DNA from: CAYHYG01 sp964360835
GTDB lineage: Bacteria > Patescibacteriota > Patescibacteriia > UBA1558 > 2-01-FULL-52-15
Direction: 5' to 3'
DNA length: 19,876 bases
Assembly (NCBI GenBank): GCA_964360835.1
Contig: CAYHYG010000021.1
Location: 1 to 19,876 of the forward strand
Below the pieces are notes generated by a model. It did no database searches. It was not told the DNA's origin and saw only the letters and a program-made list of their open reading frames with translations. Below, in pieces: positions 1-7,857 of this stretch (positions are counted from its first letter, which is position 1; every line of letters starts with the position of its first letter). The position numbers and the translations under genes were made by a program.

Positions 1-299
1 TTGGGGATCATGAAAATATCAGGACCTTGATCTACAGCCCAGGCCTTCAATAATTTTTCCTGATATTCTTCAGCTCGGAAACCGCGGTATTCTATAGTTA
101 CCAATGGATGATTTCGTTGGTAGCTTTTAATCATTTTACTCATGACATCAGGTTGTTCCCAGACACCCCACCACTGTAACTTGACCGGTTTGATACTACC
201 GACGGCGATTTTTTGTTGCCAACTGACAAAGGTCATGAGACCTAGTGCTAAGATGCCTACTACAATCAGACCGACAATCAGGTATTTGTTTTTGAACAT
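1..299 (-). CDS. ABC sugar-type extracellular solute-binding protein, N-terminal part
   Basis: This is a partial gene that runs off the left edge; only the first ~99 codons are visible. The start ATG (297-299) lies 3 nt beyond the galU stop, so the two are probably co-transcribed. The protein opens MFKNKYLIVG with one hydrophobic anchor (about residues 5-26), followed by VKLQWWGVWEQPDVM, then a stretch with EYRGF, EEYQEKLLKAW and GPDIFMIP. That W-G-x-W / Y-x-x-K-L / GPDI pattern is typical of family 1 (MalE-like) carbohydrate-binding lipoproteins of ABC importers. There is no lipobox Cys in the visible signal, so it is probably held by an uncleaved N-terminal helix. Substrate cannot be told from this fragment. 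Confidence 0.8.
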   Translation of the reverse strand, partial: MFKNKYLIVGLIVVGILALGLMTFVSWQQKIAVGSIKPVKLQWWGVWEQPDVMSKMIKSYQRNHPLVTIEYRGFRAEEYQEKLLKAWAVDQGPDIFMIP

Positions 300-302
300 A
301 AA

Positions 303-1169
303 TTAAGAGATAGTTTGTTTGAGAAATTTTTTGAAATCTTTACCGGTTTCAGCGTGCTTCAAGCCAAAAGTTACAGTGGCTTTGAGATATCCTAACTTAT
401 TACCGCAATCATAGTAGTTACCTTGATATTTACAGGCATAGAGTGGTTGCGTCTTGGCTCTGGCTGCCAAAGCTTCGGTAAAATTAATCTCCTCATTCTT
501 ACCGGCGCGTAAGTGAGAGGCATAACGGAAAATATCAGGTGTCATAATATATCGGCCGGTAATGGCTAAATTTGAAGGAGCTTTCTTGATACTAGGCTTC
601 TCGATAATACTGGCGACTTTGTAGGTAGTTGCGTTCAGGCGGGTGGCCTTGATAATGCCGTAGCGGGAGACATCACCTTTTGGCACTGGAGTGACACCAA
701 CGACAGGAGCATGGTAACGGTTATAAACGTGCATCAACTGTTTCATCGCCGGTACGGGACTGTCAATAATGTCATCTCCAAGAAAAATAGCAAAAGGATT
801 ATCAGCGACTAATTTTTCTGCTTGCAATATAGCGTCGGCTAGGCCTCGGGGAGTTGGTTGGCGTACGTAGACAAATTGAGCCATCTTGAAGATGTGTGAA
901 ATGGATTTGAGTAAATCATTTTTATGACCTTGTTTCAATCGGTATTCGAGCTCAAAGTTGCGGTCAAAATGATCTTCGATGGCGCGCTTGTTCTGGTTGG
1001 TAACAAAAATGATTTCTTCGATGCCCGAGGCTACAGCTTCCTCGACAATATATTGTATGATAGGCTTGTCTACAAGAGGCAACATCTCCTTAGGTTGGGC
1101 CTTAGTAGCAGGCAAAAATCGTGTTCCGAAACCTGCTACTGGTATGACAGCTTTGGTCACTAATTGCAT
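303..1169 (-). CDS. galU: UTP--glucose-1-phosphate uridylyltransferase
   Basis: The enzyme makes UDP-glucose from UTP and glucose-1-phosphate in the cytoplasm, supplying sugar for surface glycans. Its 288 residues match the usual bacterial GalU length. The N-terminus has the nucleotidyltransferase signature (VIPVAGFGTRFLPATKAQPKEM, residues ~8-29) with the Lys-Pro-Lys-Glu-Met-type motif, then VDKPIIQYIVEEA, FLGDDI near residue 130 (metal/nucleotide region) and an IIEKP motif near 190. A TATAAT box (1176-1181, minus strand) ends 6 nt before the ATG, so the mRNA is probably leaderless. The solute-binding protein gene follows after 3 nt and likely shares the transcript. Confidence 0.95.
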   Translation of the reverse strand: MQLVTKAVIPVAGFGTRFLPATKAQPKEMLPLVDKPIIQYIVEEAVASGIEEIIFVTNQNKRAIEDHFDRNFELEYRLKQGHKNDLLKSISHIFKMAQFVYVRQPTPRGLADAILQAEKLVADNPFAIFLGDDIIDSPVPAMKQLMHVYNRYHAPVVGVTPVPKGDVSRYGIIKATRLNATTYKVASIIEKPSIKKAPSNLAITGRYIMTPDIFRYASHLRAGKNEEINFTEALAARAKTQPLYACKYQGNYYDCGNKLGYLKATVTFGLKHAETGKDFKKFLKQTIS

Positions 1170-1175
1170 AGCTAT

Positions 1176-1181
1176 ATTATA
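1176..1181 (-). promoter_or_regulatory. -10 box of galU, leaderless spacing
   Basis: TATAAT on the minus strand, with exactly 6 nt between it and the galU ATG. With a normal -10 to start-site distance, transcription would begin at or next to the A of ATG. I see no clear -35 hexamer at 17 nt. Confidence 0.6.
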
Positions 1182-1244
1182 CTAACTTTCACTAAAAGAT
1201 GATAGTGATAAGAGGCAAAGAAAGTTTTGTGAAATGAATTTATT

Positions 1245-1372
1245 CTCATTTGCGAGTCTGTCGCGTCTGACGCGACGACGAAGCCTGCCTCGCCGAGACA
1301 AGGCGGGCAATCTAGCTTGAGGCATTTTTTGGCTAGACTGCTTCGCCCGCTTGAAGCGGGCTCGCAGATGAG
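1245..1372. repeat. Intergenic palindromic element, copy 1 (TTTGCGAG ... CAATCTAG type)
   Basis: This is a ~128-bp composite palindrome between two divergently transcribed genes. The outer arms CTCATTTGCGAG (1245-1256) and CTCGCAGATGAG (1361-1372) pair with one mismatch. Inside are a perfect hairpin GTCGCGT/ACGCGAC around CTG (1260-1276), a GCCTGCCT/AGGCGGGC hairpin (1283-1308), TCTAGC/GCTAGA, and CCCGCTT/AAGCGGG (1346-1360). The same architecture recurs at 6639-6752. The TTGCGAG...CAATCTAG wording resembles REP-like intergenic repeats seen in many bacterial genomes (family knowledge, not searched). Confidence 0.75.
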
Positions 1373-1412
1373 AAATTAAAGACGTGAAGGTTCAGAGCTA
1401 ATAATTTCGTTA

Positions 1413-1418
1413 TATAAT
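1413..1418 (+). promoter_or_regulatory. -10 box of the glycosyltransferase gene
   Basis: TATAAT that overlaps the first possible ATG (1417) and lies 7 nt before the second in-frame ATG (1426). A start codon inside the -10 box cannot be on the mRNA, so this box decides the start in favour of 1426 and implies a leaderless message. Confidence 0.65.
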
Positions 1419-1425
1419 GGCAGTA

Positions 1426-2484
1426 ATGAGGATTCTTTACACAATTTGCGGTGACGGTAATGGGCATGCGTTCCGTAGCTCAGTGGTTATTGATCATCTC
1501 TTAGCGCAAGGACATGAGATCAGTATTTTTAGCAGTCACAAAGGCTATGAAATTTTGCACGCACGCTATCCGCGGACCATGGAGATCCACGGTTGGAGTC
1601 TGATGTATCGGGGAGCTCGGGTGAAAAAGAGTCAGACTATCGCCCGCAATATGTTACAGATGAGGCATTGGCCACGTGATTTGAAACGCATTATGGCCAG
1701 CGTCAAGACATTTGATCCGCAGCTGATTATCAGTGATTTTGATCCTTCGGGGGCCTTGGTGGCAACACTCTATGACCTGCCACTCATTAGTATTGATAAT
1801 CAACACATATTAGTCAGCGCCAAGCTAACCATTCCGGCCAAAGAGTACGGCGAATATCTGTTGGCTAGGGCGTATAGCGAGGCGATCTTGCCCCAGCGTG
1901 ATCATACGTTGATAACGTCCTTCTTCTTTCCAGAAATCAAGAAGCAGTTTCAGGACACGACGGCAATTTTCCCACCATTGATACGTCCAGATATTTGGAT
2001 GGCTAAGGAGCGAGCTTTCGACGGGCCAGCTATAGTTGTCTATCAGACAGCTGATAGCACCGAAGAATTACTACAGCTAGTACAGAATAGCCAAGAGCAA
2101 TTTGTCATTTATAAGGCCTCACCAGAGTTGGCAGTACAACCAAATGTTATTGCCCGGGAATTCAGTCCGACGCAAGTAGTGGAAGATTTATTGGCAGCCA
2201 AAGGTGTCATCGCTAATGGCGGATTTACTTTACTGTCCGAAAGTATTTATTTAGGCAAGCCGGTGCTCTCTTTGCCTATTGCTTGGCAGTACGAGCAACG
2301 CTTGAACGCCAGACAGATTGAAAAGCTGGGGTATGGATTGTGCGGTGATCATCTGACACCGGAGTTATTTCATACTTGGCTGGAACACCTACCACAATAC
2401 CGTCAATCTCTGAAGGATGCTAAGTTTGACAATGTCTTACTCTTGAATCATCTTGACGCCAAACTTTCGGAATACCAGGGCTAG
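1426..2484 (+). CDS. MJ1255/VC2487-type glycosyltransferase (GT28-like fold)
   Basis: The protein is predicted to be a cytoplasmic GT-B fold glycosyltransferase. I place the start at 1426 (MRILYTICGDGNGH, 352 aa) because an upstream in-frame ATG at 1417 overlaps the TATAAT box. The N-terminal GDGNGHAFRS loop is the acceptor-side glycine motif of this group. The C-terminal donor site reads ANGGFTLLSESIYLGKPVLSLPI then QYEQRLNARQIEKLGYG (around residues 265-310), the pattern of the MurG/UGT-like MJ1255 family. Donor and acceptor are unknown. The neighbouring galU could supply UDP-glucose, but it is divergently transcribed and that link is inference. Confidence 0.8.
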   Translation: MRILYTICGDGNGHAFRSSVVIDHLLAQGHEISIFSSHKGYEILHARYPRTMEIHGWSLMYRGARVKKSQTIARNMLQMRHWPRDLKRIMASVKTFDPQLIISDFDPSGALVATLYDLPLISIDNQHILVSAKLTIPAKEYGEYLLARAYSEAILPQRDHTLITSFFFPEIKKQFQDTTAIFPPLIRPDIWMAKERAFDGPAIVVYQTADSTEELLQLVQNSQEQFVIYKASPELAVQPNVIAREFSPTQVVEDLLAAKGVIANGGFTLLSESIYLGKPVLSLPIAWQYEQRLNARQIEKLGYGLCGDHLTPELFHTWLEHLPQYRQSLKDAKFDNVLLLNHLDAKLSEYQG

Positions 2485-2497
2485 AAACTTTTCTACA

Positions 2498-2526
2498 TTG
2501 ACAAGTGTCTGAAGTGATCATATAAT
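2498..2526 (+). promoter_or_regulatory. Consensus promoter of the marR-exporter operon
   Basis: TTGACA (2498-2503), exactly 17 nt, TATAAT (2521-2526): a full-consensus housekeeping promoter. The expected start site is near 2533, giving a leader of about 28 nt before the MarR ATG. So strong a promoter in front of a repressor gene suggests the operon is held off by the operator just downstream. Confidence 0.9.
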
Positions 2527-2536
2527 TAGACCATCT

Positions 2537-2555
2537 AACTATATTATTGATAGTT
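2537..2555 (+). promoter_or_regulatory. Candidate MarR operator
   Basis: Inverted repeat AACTAT - 7 nt - ATAGTT, lying between the predicted transcription start and the MarR start codon. Position and size suit a MarR-family dimer repressing its own operon. Binding is inferred; the site is seen once only. Confidence 0.5.
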
Positions 2556-2560
2556 TTTGT

Positions 2561-2995
2561 ATGAGTAGTAACGCCTCAGGTAAAATATTGGCCGCCCTGC
2601 TGTTTACTTTTTCGCGGCAGCTGAGAGAGCGTTTGGATTTTCTCGAAGGTAGTCGTCAGACGCCGCTCTATTGGGGCACCTTACAATATATTACCGAAAA
2701 AGGTATGCCCTTGCCTTCTGCCATTGCCAAATATCTCTGTATTACCAGACCCTCGGTTAGCAGTCTATTAACTTCGTTAGAGCGGTCTGGTTATATCAAG
2801 AGAGTGCGGGATAAGAAGGATAAGAGGGCGGTTCATATTGCATTACGGCCAAAAGGAGCGGCATATTTACAACGCGGCTACAAACAGATAGAACGAGAGA
2901 TAGGGGTTATGATGGAAAGTTTAGAATCTCAAAAACGGAAACAATTCGTGACTTTATTACGAACAATAATTAAATATAATGAACAGAGAGTATGA
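2561..2995 (+). CDS. MarR-family winged-helix regulator
   Basis: The 144-aa protein has the normal MarR length. It has a dimerising N-terminal helix region, then the winged helix: recognition helix TRPSVSSLLTSLERSGYI (about residues 67-85) and wing VRDKKDKRAVHIALRPKG, with the D-x-R pattern typical of MarR wings. It is first in a four-gene operon, and its TGA overlaps the adaptor ATG in an ATGA arrangement, so the two are translationally coupled. It probably represses the exporter until a small molecule, perhaps a phenolic or drug-like compound, binds. The ligand is unknown. Confidence 0.88.
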   Translation: MSSNASGKILAALLFTFSRQLRERLDFLEGSRQTPLYWGTLQYITEKGMPLPSAIAKYLCITRPSVSSLLTSLERSGYIKRVRDKKDKRAVHIALRPKGAAYLQRGYKQIEREIGVMMESLESQKRKQFVTLLRTIIKYNEQRV

Positions 2996-4632
2996 AGTTA
3001 GGAGCTAAAAAATGGTGGTGGATCGGTAGTATCGTAGTTGTTGTGATCACTGGGGTGGTTTTGGCTGGTAGAAATAAAGCGAATAGTTATACTACAGCTA
3101 CGGTTGATCGAGCTGATTTGACACAGATAGTTTCAGTTAGTGGTACGGTTAAACCGGCCTCAGAAGTTAATCTGGGGTTACCGACTAGTGGACGCGTTGC
3201 TACGGTTTCGGCTCAGGTAGGTGATCGGGTCACTGCGGGGCAATTACTGGTCGCCTTAGAACAAGGTCAGCTGGGGGCCCAGTTGAGACAGGCACAGGCA
3301 GGAGTTTTGTCTTCTCAGGCACTATTGTCACAATATCAAGCAGCTGTTACCAGAGAACAGGCTAAGCTGGATGAATTATTGCGCGGTTCATTGCCAGAAG
3401 AGATAGCTATCAAGAAAGATCAGTTAGCCACGGCTGAACAAGATTTGTCCAATGACTACGCTACTTTATCCACGACCGTCAACGATGCTTACAATAAAGC
3501 TGATGACGCTGTACGTGTCAAAACCTCAGCTATGTTTAGCGGCAACATTAACTTGGATTATTCCTTAACTTTTAATACTTGTAATAGTCAGGCAGCTATC
3601 AACGCTACTGCGGCTCGTGAACAAAGTGAAAGTGATTTGACGAAGTGGCTGACTGAATTAAATCAGCTGTCCGCCGTCAGTTCTCAATTTGAATGGGATC
3701 AAACTATCATCAAGGCCAAGGCACATTTGCAAGTGTATAATAATTTTCTCATCGCCCTCAACTCGGTTTTGACAGACAGTTGTTTGTTGAATAATTCTAC
3801 CTACGACACTTACCGTACAAATTTATCAACGGCTCGTACTGCTATCAATACCGCTTTAACGAATGTCGGTGGCGCCGAGCAGGATATCGCGGCGCAGAAA
3901 ATCATCATTAGTCGGATTAAAAATGAACTAGATTTAGTCTTGGCTGGCACACCAGTAGAGCAGATCAGTGCGCAACGCGCGGCCTTGAAACAAGCCGAAG
4001 CCAATTTAACATCGCAACAAGCCCAAGTCCAACAAGCTCAAGCCAATGTTCAAGCTATTCAGGCTCAGCTGGGACAGTCAGTCATTAGAGCGCCTTTCGC
4101 CGGCCTAGTAACCAAACAAGAAGCAAAAGTTGGAGAGATCGCTAGTGGCGGAACCTCCCTAGTCTCAGTAATTAGTGATAATCAATATCAGATTGAAGCC
4201 TTCGTACCAGAAGCAGATATTGCTAAGTTAACAGTCAGTGATCAGGCCGAGGTAACTCTCGATGCTTACGGTAGTGAAGTTATTTTTCAAGCGGCGATTG
4301 TAGCTATTGAACCAGCAGAAACAGTCATAGAAGGGTTAGCTACTTACAAGGTTGTATTTCAATTTACTCAAGACGATGAAAGGATTAAGTCTGGTATGAC
4401 TGCCAACATTGATATTACTACTGATTCTCGGACACAAGTATTAGCAATTCCTCAGCGTGCTATTACTATCGAGGACAGCAAACGAATTGTTCAGCTTCTG
4501 GAAATTTCGGCAGGCAAGGAAGTGCCGATTGATCGGACGGTTGAGACAGGCATTGTTGGTATAGAGGGTTTGATAGAGATCACTTCCGGTCTGGAAGAGG
4601 GTGATCGCGTCGTAACCGGCGTTAGCAAATAG
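2992..4632 (+). CDS. HlyD/MacA-type periplasmic adaptor (membrane fusion) protein
   Basis: The protein links a MacB-like ABC transporter to its extracellular path. Its 546 residues are longer than typical MacA (~370). An N-terminal transmembrane anchor (residues ~8-27, rich in W, V, I) is followed by a split biotinyl-lipoyl domain: first half SGRVATVSAQVGDRVTAGQLL (~62-85), second half VIRAPFAGLVTKQEAKVGEI (~365-385). Between them lies a long helical hairpin with Ala/Gln heptads (QAQAQVQQAQA), interrupted by a ~150-residue insert containing NTCNSQ and DSCLLNN, whose two Cys might form a disulfide. A beta-barrel and membrane-proximal domain close the protein. If the host is monoderm, no outer-membrane channel would be needed; I see none here. 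Confidence 0.88.
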   Translation: MKLGAKKWWWIGSIVVVVITGVVLAGRNKANSYTTATVDRADLTQIVSVSGTVKPASEVNLGLPTSGRVATVSAQVGDRVTAGQLLVALEQGQLGAQLRQAQAGVLSSQALLSQYQAAVTREQAKLDELLRGSLPEEIAIKKDQLATAEQDLSNDYATLSTTVNDAYNKADDAVRVKTSAMFSGNINLDYSLTFNTCNSQAAINATAAREQSESDLTKWLTELNQLSAVSSQFEWDQTIIKAKAHLQVYNNFLIALNSVLTDSCLLNNSTYDTYRTNLSTARTAINTALTNVGGAEQDIAAQKIIISRIKNELDLVLAGTPVEQISAQRAALKQAEANLTSQQAQVQQAQANVQAIQAQLGQSVIRAPFAGLVTKQEAKVGEIASGGTSLVSVISDNQYQIEAFVPEADIAKLTVSDQAEVTLDAYGSEVIFQAAIVAIEPAETVIEGLATYKVVFQFTQDDERIKSGMTANIDITTDSRTQVLAIPQRAITIEDSKRIVQLLEISAGKEVPIDRTVETGIVGIEGLIEITSGLEEGDRVVTGVSK

Positions 4633-4633
4633 T

Positions 4634-5362
4634 ATGACGGAAACCAAGCCACTAATATCGCTACGAAATATAACCAAAACTTTTGGTAGCGATGAAGCAG
4701 AGACCAAAGTTCTGCATGGAGTTTCCTTCGATATTGCCAAAGGTGAATTTGTGGCTATCATTGGTCCATCTGGTTCTGGTAAGTCTACCTTGCTGCATAT
4801 TTTGGGTTTTCTCGATGAACCGACAACTGGTGAATATTGGTTGGAAGGAAAATTGCAGAGCGAATATAATTCTGTTGAAAAAGCCAAAGTTCGTAATTCA
4901 GCTATGGGTTTTGTTTTTCAAGCTTTCAACCTCCTAGCCAAGACTACCGTTTATAATAATGTACGATTACCGCTCCTTTACTCTGACATTAAGGAAGCAG
5001 AGTGGGATAAGCGAGTCAAACAAGCGGTCAAAGCGGTTGGCCTAGAACACCGTCAGCAGCATTTCTCCGGCCAATTATCAGGTGGAGAAAAACAGCGTGT
5101 AGCTATTGCCCGGGCTCTGGTCATCGAACCACAGATAATTTTTGCCGACGAGCCGACTGGCAATCTTGATTCGAAATCAGGACAGGTGGTCATGGATATT
5201 TTACAACGGCTCAACCGCGAGCAAGGGCACACGGTCATCCTGATTACTCATGAAACGTATACCGCAGAGATGGCTCAGCGCATTATTCAGATACATGACG
5301 GTCAGATCGCCAGCGACCAGAAAGTAGCTAATCACAAAACAGCCCGAGATTTTGTAAAGTAG
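4634..5362 (+). CDS. MacB/LolD-type ABC transporter ATP-binding protein
   Basis: This 242-aa ATPase energises the adjacent permease. It has Walker A GPSGSGKST (residues 44-52), Q-loop FVFQAFNLL (~96), signature LSGGEKQR (~148), Walker B IIFADEPTGNLDS (~167) and the H-loop LITHE (~205). The wording GFVFQAFNLLAKTTVYNNVRLPL is characteristic of the MacB/LolD/FtsE subgroup. Its ATG comes one base after the adaptor's stop, so translation is coupled. Confidence 0.93.
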   Translation: MTETKPLISLRNITKTFGSDEAETKVLHGVSFDIAKGEFVAIIGPSGSGKSTLLHILGFLDEPTTGEYWLEGKLQSEYNSVEKAKVRNSAMGFVFQAFNLLAKTTVYNNVRLPLLYSDIKEAEWDKRVKQAVKAVGLEHRQQHFSGQLSGGEKQRVAIARALVIEPQIIFADEPTGNLDSKSGQVVMDILQRLNREQGHTVILITHETYTAEMAQRIIQIHDGQIASDQKVANHKTARDFVK

Positions 5363-5381
5363 TTGGTAGAAAGATTTTTTT

Positions 5382-6620
5382 ATGAAGATTCAGCACAATT
5401 TTTTGACAGCAATCGGAGGTCTACGGACCAATAAGGCTAGGTCCATTTTGACTATCTTAGGTATTGTCATCGGTATTATGGCTATCATTATTATTGTTTC
5501 GCTAGGACAGGGCGCGCAGAATTTGATTCTCGGACAGATTCAGAGCATCGGAGCCAAGACGATCGCTGTCGTGCCGGGTCGCGAGACGAGTGGACCAAGT
5601 GATTTCTTGTCTGTTTTTGCTGATTCGTTAAAGGAAAGAGATTTGCAATCACTGGAACGTCCGAGCAATGTGCCGTATGCCACACGTATTATGCCGATTG
5701 TCTTTGGTAGCGAGACAGTTTCCTACGCCAAAGAAACCTACCGTCCTACTATCTATGGTCTGGGTATGGGGTATCAGGAAATGTACGATATTGAGATCGG
5801 TCGCGGTAGAACCTTCACCCCCGATGAAATCTTGGGCTATGCTGACGTCGTGGTCATCGGCACCAAAGTTTCAGAGGAACTTTTCGCTCAGAATGATCCG
5901 GTTGACGTCAAAATAAAAATTGGTGGACGAAATTTCCGCGTCATTGGTCTGATGGCCAAGAAAGGCCAAGCTAGCTTCGTCAATTTTGACGATGCCGTGA
6001 TAATTCCTTACACCACAGCCCAACGGTATGTCTTTGGTATCAAACATTATAACCGTTTGGTGGTTGAAGCTGATACCGAAGAACACGTAGAGGACACGGT
6101 CAAAGACATTACCATTACTTTGCGCAACAATCATAACATTACGGATCCGGAGAAGGATGATTTTTTTGTGGAGACGCAGGTGGATGCTTTGAACACAGTG
6201 AAAACAGTAACCGATACCCTAACATTATTTCTGGCGGCCGTAGCCGCCATCTCGCTGCTGGTAGGAGGCATTGGTATTATGAATATTATGTTGGTTTCTG
6301 TGACCGAGCGGACTCGAGAAATCGGCCTGCGTAAAGCAGTAGGAGCCACTGAGAGTAATATCCTGACACAATTTTTGCTCGAGTCGATCACCTTGACCGG
6401 TATTGGCGGATTGATTGGTATTACCTTGGGAGCACTTATTTCCTATGCCTTATCTCTGATCATTTCTCAGGCGGCTGGCATAGCCTGGGGTTTTACCTTT
6501 CCTTGGTCGGCCGCGGCTTTAGGCTTGGCAGTCGCTAGCGGTGTTGGTCTGGTCTTTGGTCTGTATCCTGCCCGCCAAGCGGCCAAGAAAAATCCGATTG
6601 AGGCCCTGCGGTACGAATAG
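5382..6620 (+). CDS. MacB-type FtsX-like ABC permease
   Basis: This 412-aa integral membrane protein is the last gene of the operon and follows the ATPase after 19 nt. It has an N-terminal helix (LTILGIVIGIMAIIIIVSLG, ~24-43), a large extracytoplasmic MacB core domain (~45-270), then three C-terminal helices (~278-305, ~335-360, ~375-395). The signature GGIGIMNIMLVSVTERTREI followed by GLRKAVGA is diagnostic of MacB-family permeases. Together with the adaptor and ATPase it should form a mechanotransmitting exporter for a peptide, lipid or antibiotic. The substrate cannot be told from sequence. Confidence 0.92.
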   Translation: MKIQHNFLTAIGGLRTNKARSILTILGIVIGIMAIIIIVSLGQGAQNLILGQIQSIGAKTIAVVPGRETSGPSDFLSVFADSLKERDLQSLERPSNVPYATRIMPIVFGSETVSYAKETYRPTIYGLGMGYQEMYDIEIGRGRTFTPDEILGYADVVVIGTKVSEELFAQNDPVDVKIKIGGRNFRVIGLMAKKGQASFVNFDDAVIIPYTTAQRYVFGIKHYNRLVVEADTEEHVEDTVKDITITLRNNHNITDPEKDDFFVETQVDALNTVKTVTDTLTLFLAAVAAISLLVGGIGIMNIMLVSVTERTREIGLRKAVGATESNILTQFLLESITLTGIGGLIGITLGALISYALSLIISQAAGIAWGFTFPWSAAALGLAVASGVGLVFGLYPARQAAKKNPIEALRYE

Positions 6621-6638
6621 CAAAAGTTTGATAGTAAA

Positions 6639-6752
6639 CATTTGCGAGCACGTCAGACGTGCGAAGCAATCTAGTCAGTGATTTTTCCAGGTCGGGTAGT
6701 TATTCCAAACTAGATCACTTCGCTCAATGATTACATTGAGACTCGCGAAAGT
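6639..6752. repeat. Intergenic palindromic element, copy 2
   Basis: It has the same layout as 1245-1372 with different stem sequences: TTTGCGAG (6641-6648) against CTCGCGAAA (from 6742), a perfect hairpin GCACGT/ACGTGC around CAG (6648-6662), CGAAGCAATCTAGT against ACTAGATCACTTCG (two mismatches), and CTCAATG/CATTGAG (6723-6740). It lies between the convergent exporter operon and msrA and may act as a bidirectional transcription end. Confidence 0.7.
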
Positions 6753-6775
6753 AACAAAATAACGTAATTTCGCCT

Positions 6776-7327
6776 CTACGATTTCAGCTTTTTCAGTAGT
6801 CCTAAGTACTCTTGGCGTAGCTTGGCCAGCTTGGGATTGATCACCGCTTGGCAATAGCCAGATTCGGGATTACGATCAAAGTAATTTTGGTGATATTCCT
6901 CGGCGGTATAAAATTTTTCAAAAGATTCAACGGTGGTCACGACAGGACCGGAGAAAAGTTTGTCCTCTTCTATTTCTTTTATCATCTTTTGCGCAATTTG
7001 CTTTTGCTTTTCAGAGTGGAAAAAAATGACCGAACGGTATTGCGTGCCCACATCATTGCCTTGCTGGTTGGGGGTTGTGGGATTGTGTGTGGCAAAAAAG
7101 ATCTTTAGTATTTGCTCATAAGAGATGATACGAGGATCAAATTCTATCTGCACGGCTTCAGCGTGACCGGTAGTGCCGGCACAGACTTCTTCGTAGGTAG
7201 GATAATCTTTCTGACCGCCAGTATAACCGGGGGTAACTTTGTTGATACCGCCGAGATTCTTGAACACCGCCTCAGTGCACCAGAAGCAACCGGAAGCCAA
7301 TGTGGTTAATGTTGAGAAAGTATTCAT
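6776..7327 (-). CDS. msrA: Peptide methionine-(S)-S-oxide reductase
   Basis: The enzyme repairs oxidised methionine in proteins. The 183-aa length is standard. The catalytic motif GCFWCTE (residues 13-19, Cys14 nucleophile) is followed by GGINKVTPGYTGG, YEEVCAGTTGHAEAVQIEFDP, and the GNDVGTQYRS substrate loop. A late YCQAVINPKL may carry the resolving Cys. It is monocistronic. The start lies 3 nt from an accessory-region hairpin (7330-7424), so its native upstream region may have been replaced. No clear promoter or ribosome site is visible on the minus strand there. Confidence 0.95.
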   Translation of the reverse strand: MNTFSTLTTLASGCFWCTEAVFKNLGGINKVTPGYTGGQKDYPTYEEVCAGTTGHAEAVQIEFDPRIISYEQILKIFFATHNPTTPNQQGNDVGTQYRSVIFFHSEKQKQIAQKMIKEIEEDKLFSGPVVTTVESFEKFYTAEEYHQNYFDRNPESGYCQAVINPKLAKLRQEYLGLLKKLKS

Positions 7328-7329
7328 AG

Positions 7330-7426
7330 AACTGGCCAGCGTATTTGAAGTCGTGTCTGAACGTTGCGGTATAATTTTAACGAAGTTTACCGCATAAGTG
7401 AAGACACGATTTACGTGAAGTTAGAG
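7330..7426 (+). repeat. Structured site 0: long hairpin with integron-core-like end
   Basis: The site opens with AACTGGCCAGCGTAT (7330-7344), identical over 15 nt to the start of the site at 9663. Long-range stems follow: CGTA/TACG (7340/7412), TCGTGTCT (7351-7358) with AGACACGA (7402-7409), TGCGGTA (7365-7371) with TACCGCA (7388-7394). It ends GTTAGAG (7420-7426), near the GTTRRRY form of a recombination core. It marks the left edge of the accessory island, next to the msrA start. Confidence 0.6.
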
Positions 7427-7442
7427 ACTGATTTGTAGCTAG

Positions 7443-7853
7443 TTGACAACTGTTCACTATTACTATATATTGAATTTAGAAAAATCATCCAATATCCTGT
7501 TGCCTCACAGCGCAGGATTTTGTGATTCTTCGTTATCAAAATAATCGGTATCATTAAAAATCTTTGAGAAGTTTTCAATATATTTAACTTTTGCACTTGA
7601 GCGAGTGGAAATTCTAGTGCCGGTCTCAAATTTATCCAAGTTAAGATCATCAAAAAAAAATCTTTTCAATGATCTTTTTATCAATATCCATACCCACAAG
7701 AATACGGATTTGCTTATCTTTTAACTCATTGTGAAGATCTCTAAAACCAGAAAAGTAAAAATAGCCCACAAGCGCGTCTATCCGGTCGCAGTTAGGCAAA
7801 ATTGTCTTCAATTTTGCCGATAGTGTATTTTCACCTGTGTTTGTTATTGCCAT
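7443..7853 (-). pseudogene. Frameshifted, truncated PLD-like domain protein
   Basis: The start at 7853 lies 4 nt after the ATPase stop, so the two formed an operon. The first 67 codons (ALVGYFYFSGFRDLHNELKD, then IRILVGMDI) match the phospholipase D-like N-terminal domain found in some helicase/restriction-type proteins. A run of nine A (around 7653-7661) breaks the frame. The continuation FDDLNLDKFETGTR... lies in another frame and stops at 7505. Beyond that stop the same frame still reads GNRILDDFSKFNI. Only the N-terminal part survives before structured site 0. The break could be a sequencing error in the homopolymer, but the missing C-terminus argues for decay. Confidence 0.65.
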
Positions 7854-7857
7854 AAAT

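Noticed and set aside
1417..1425. Upstream ATG of the glycosyltransferase
   Set aside because: It lies inside the TATAAT box, so it cannot be on the transcript.
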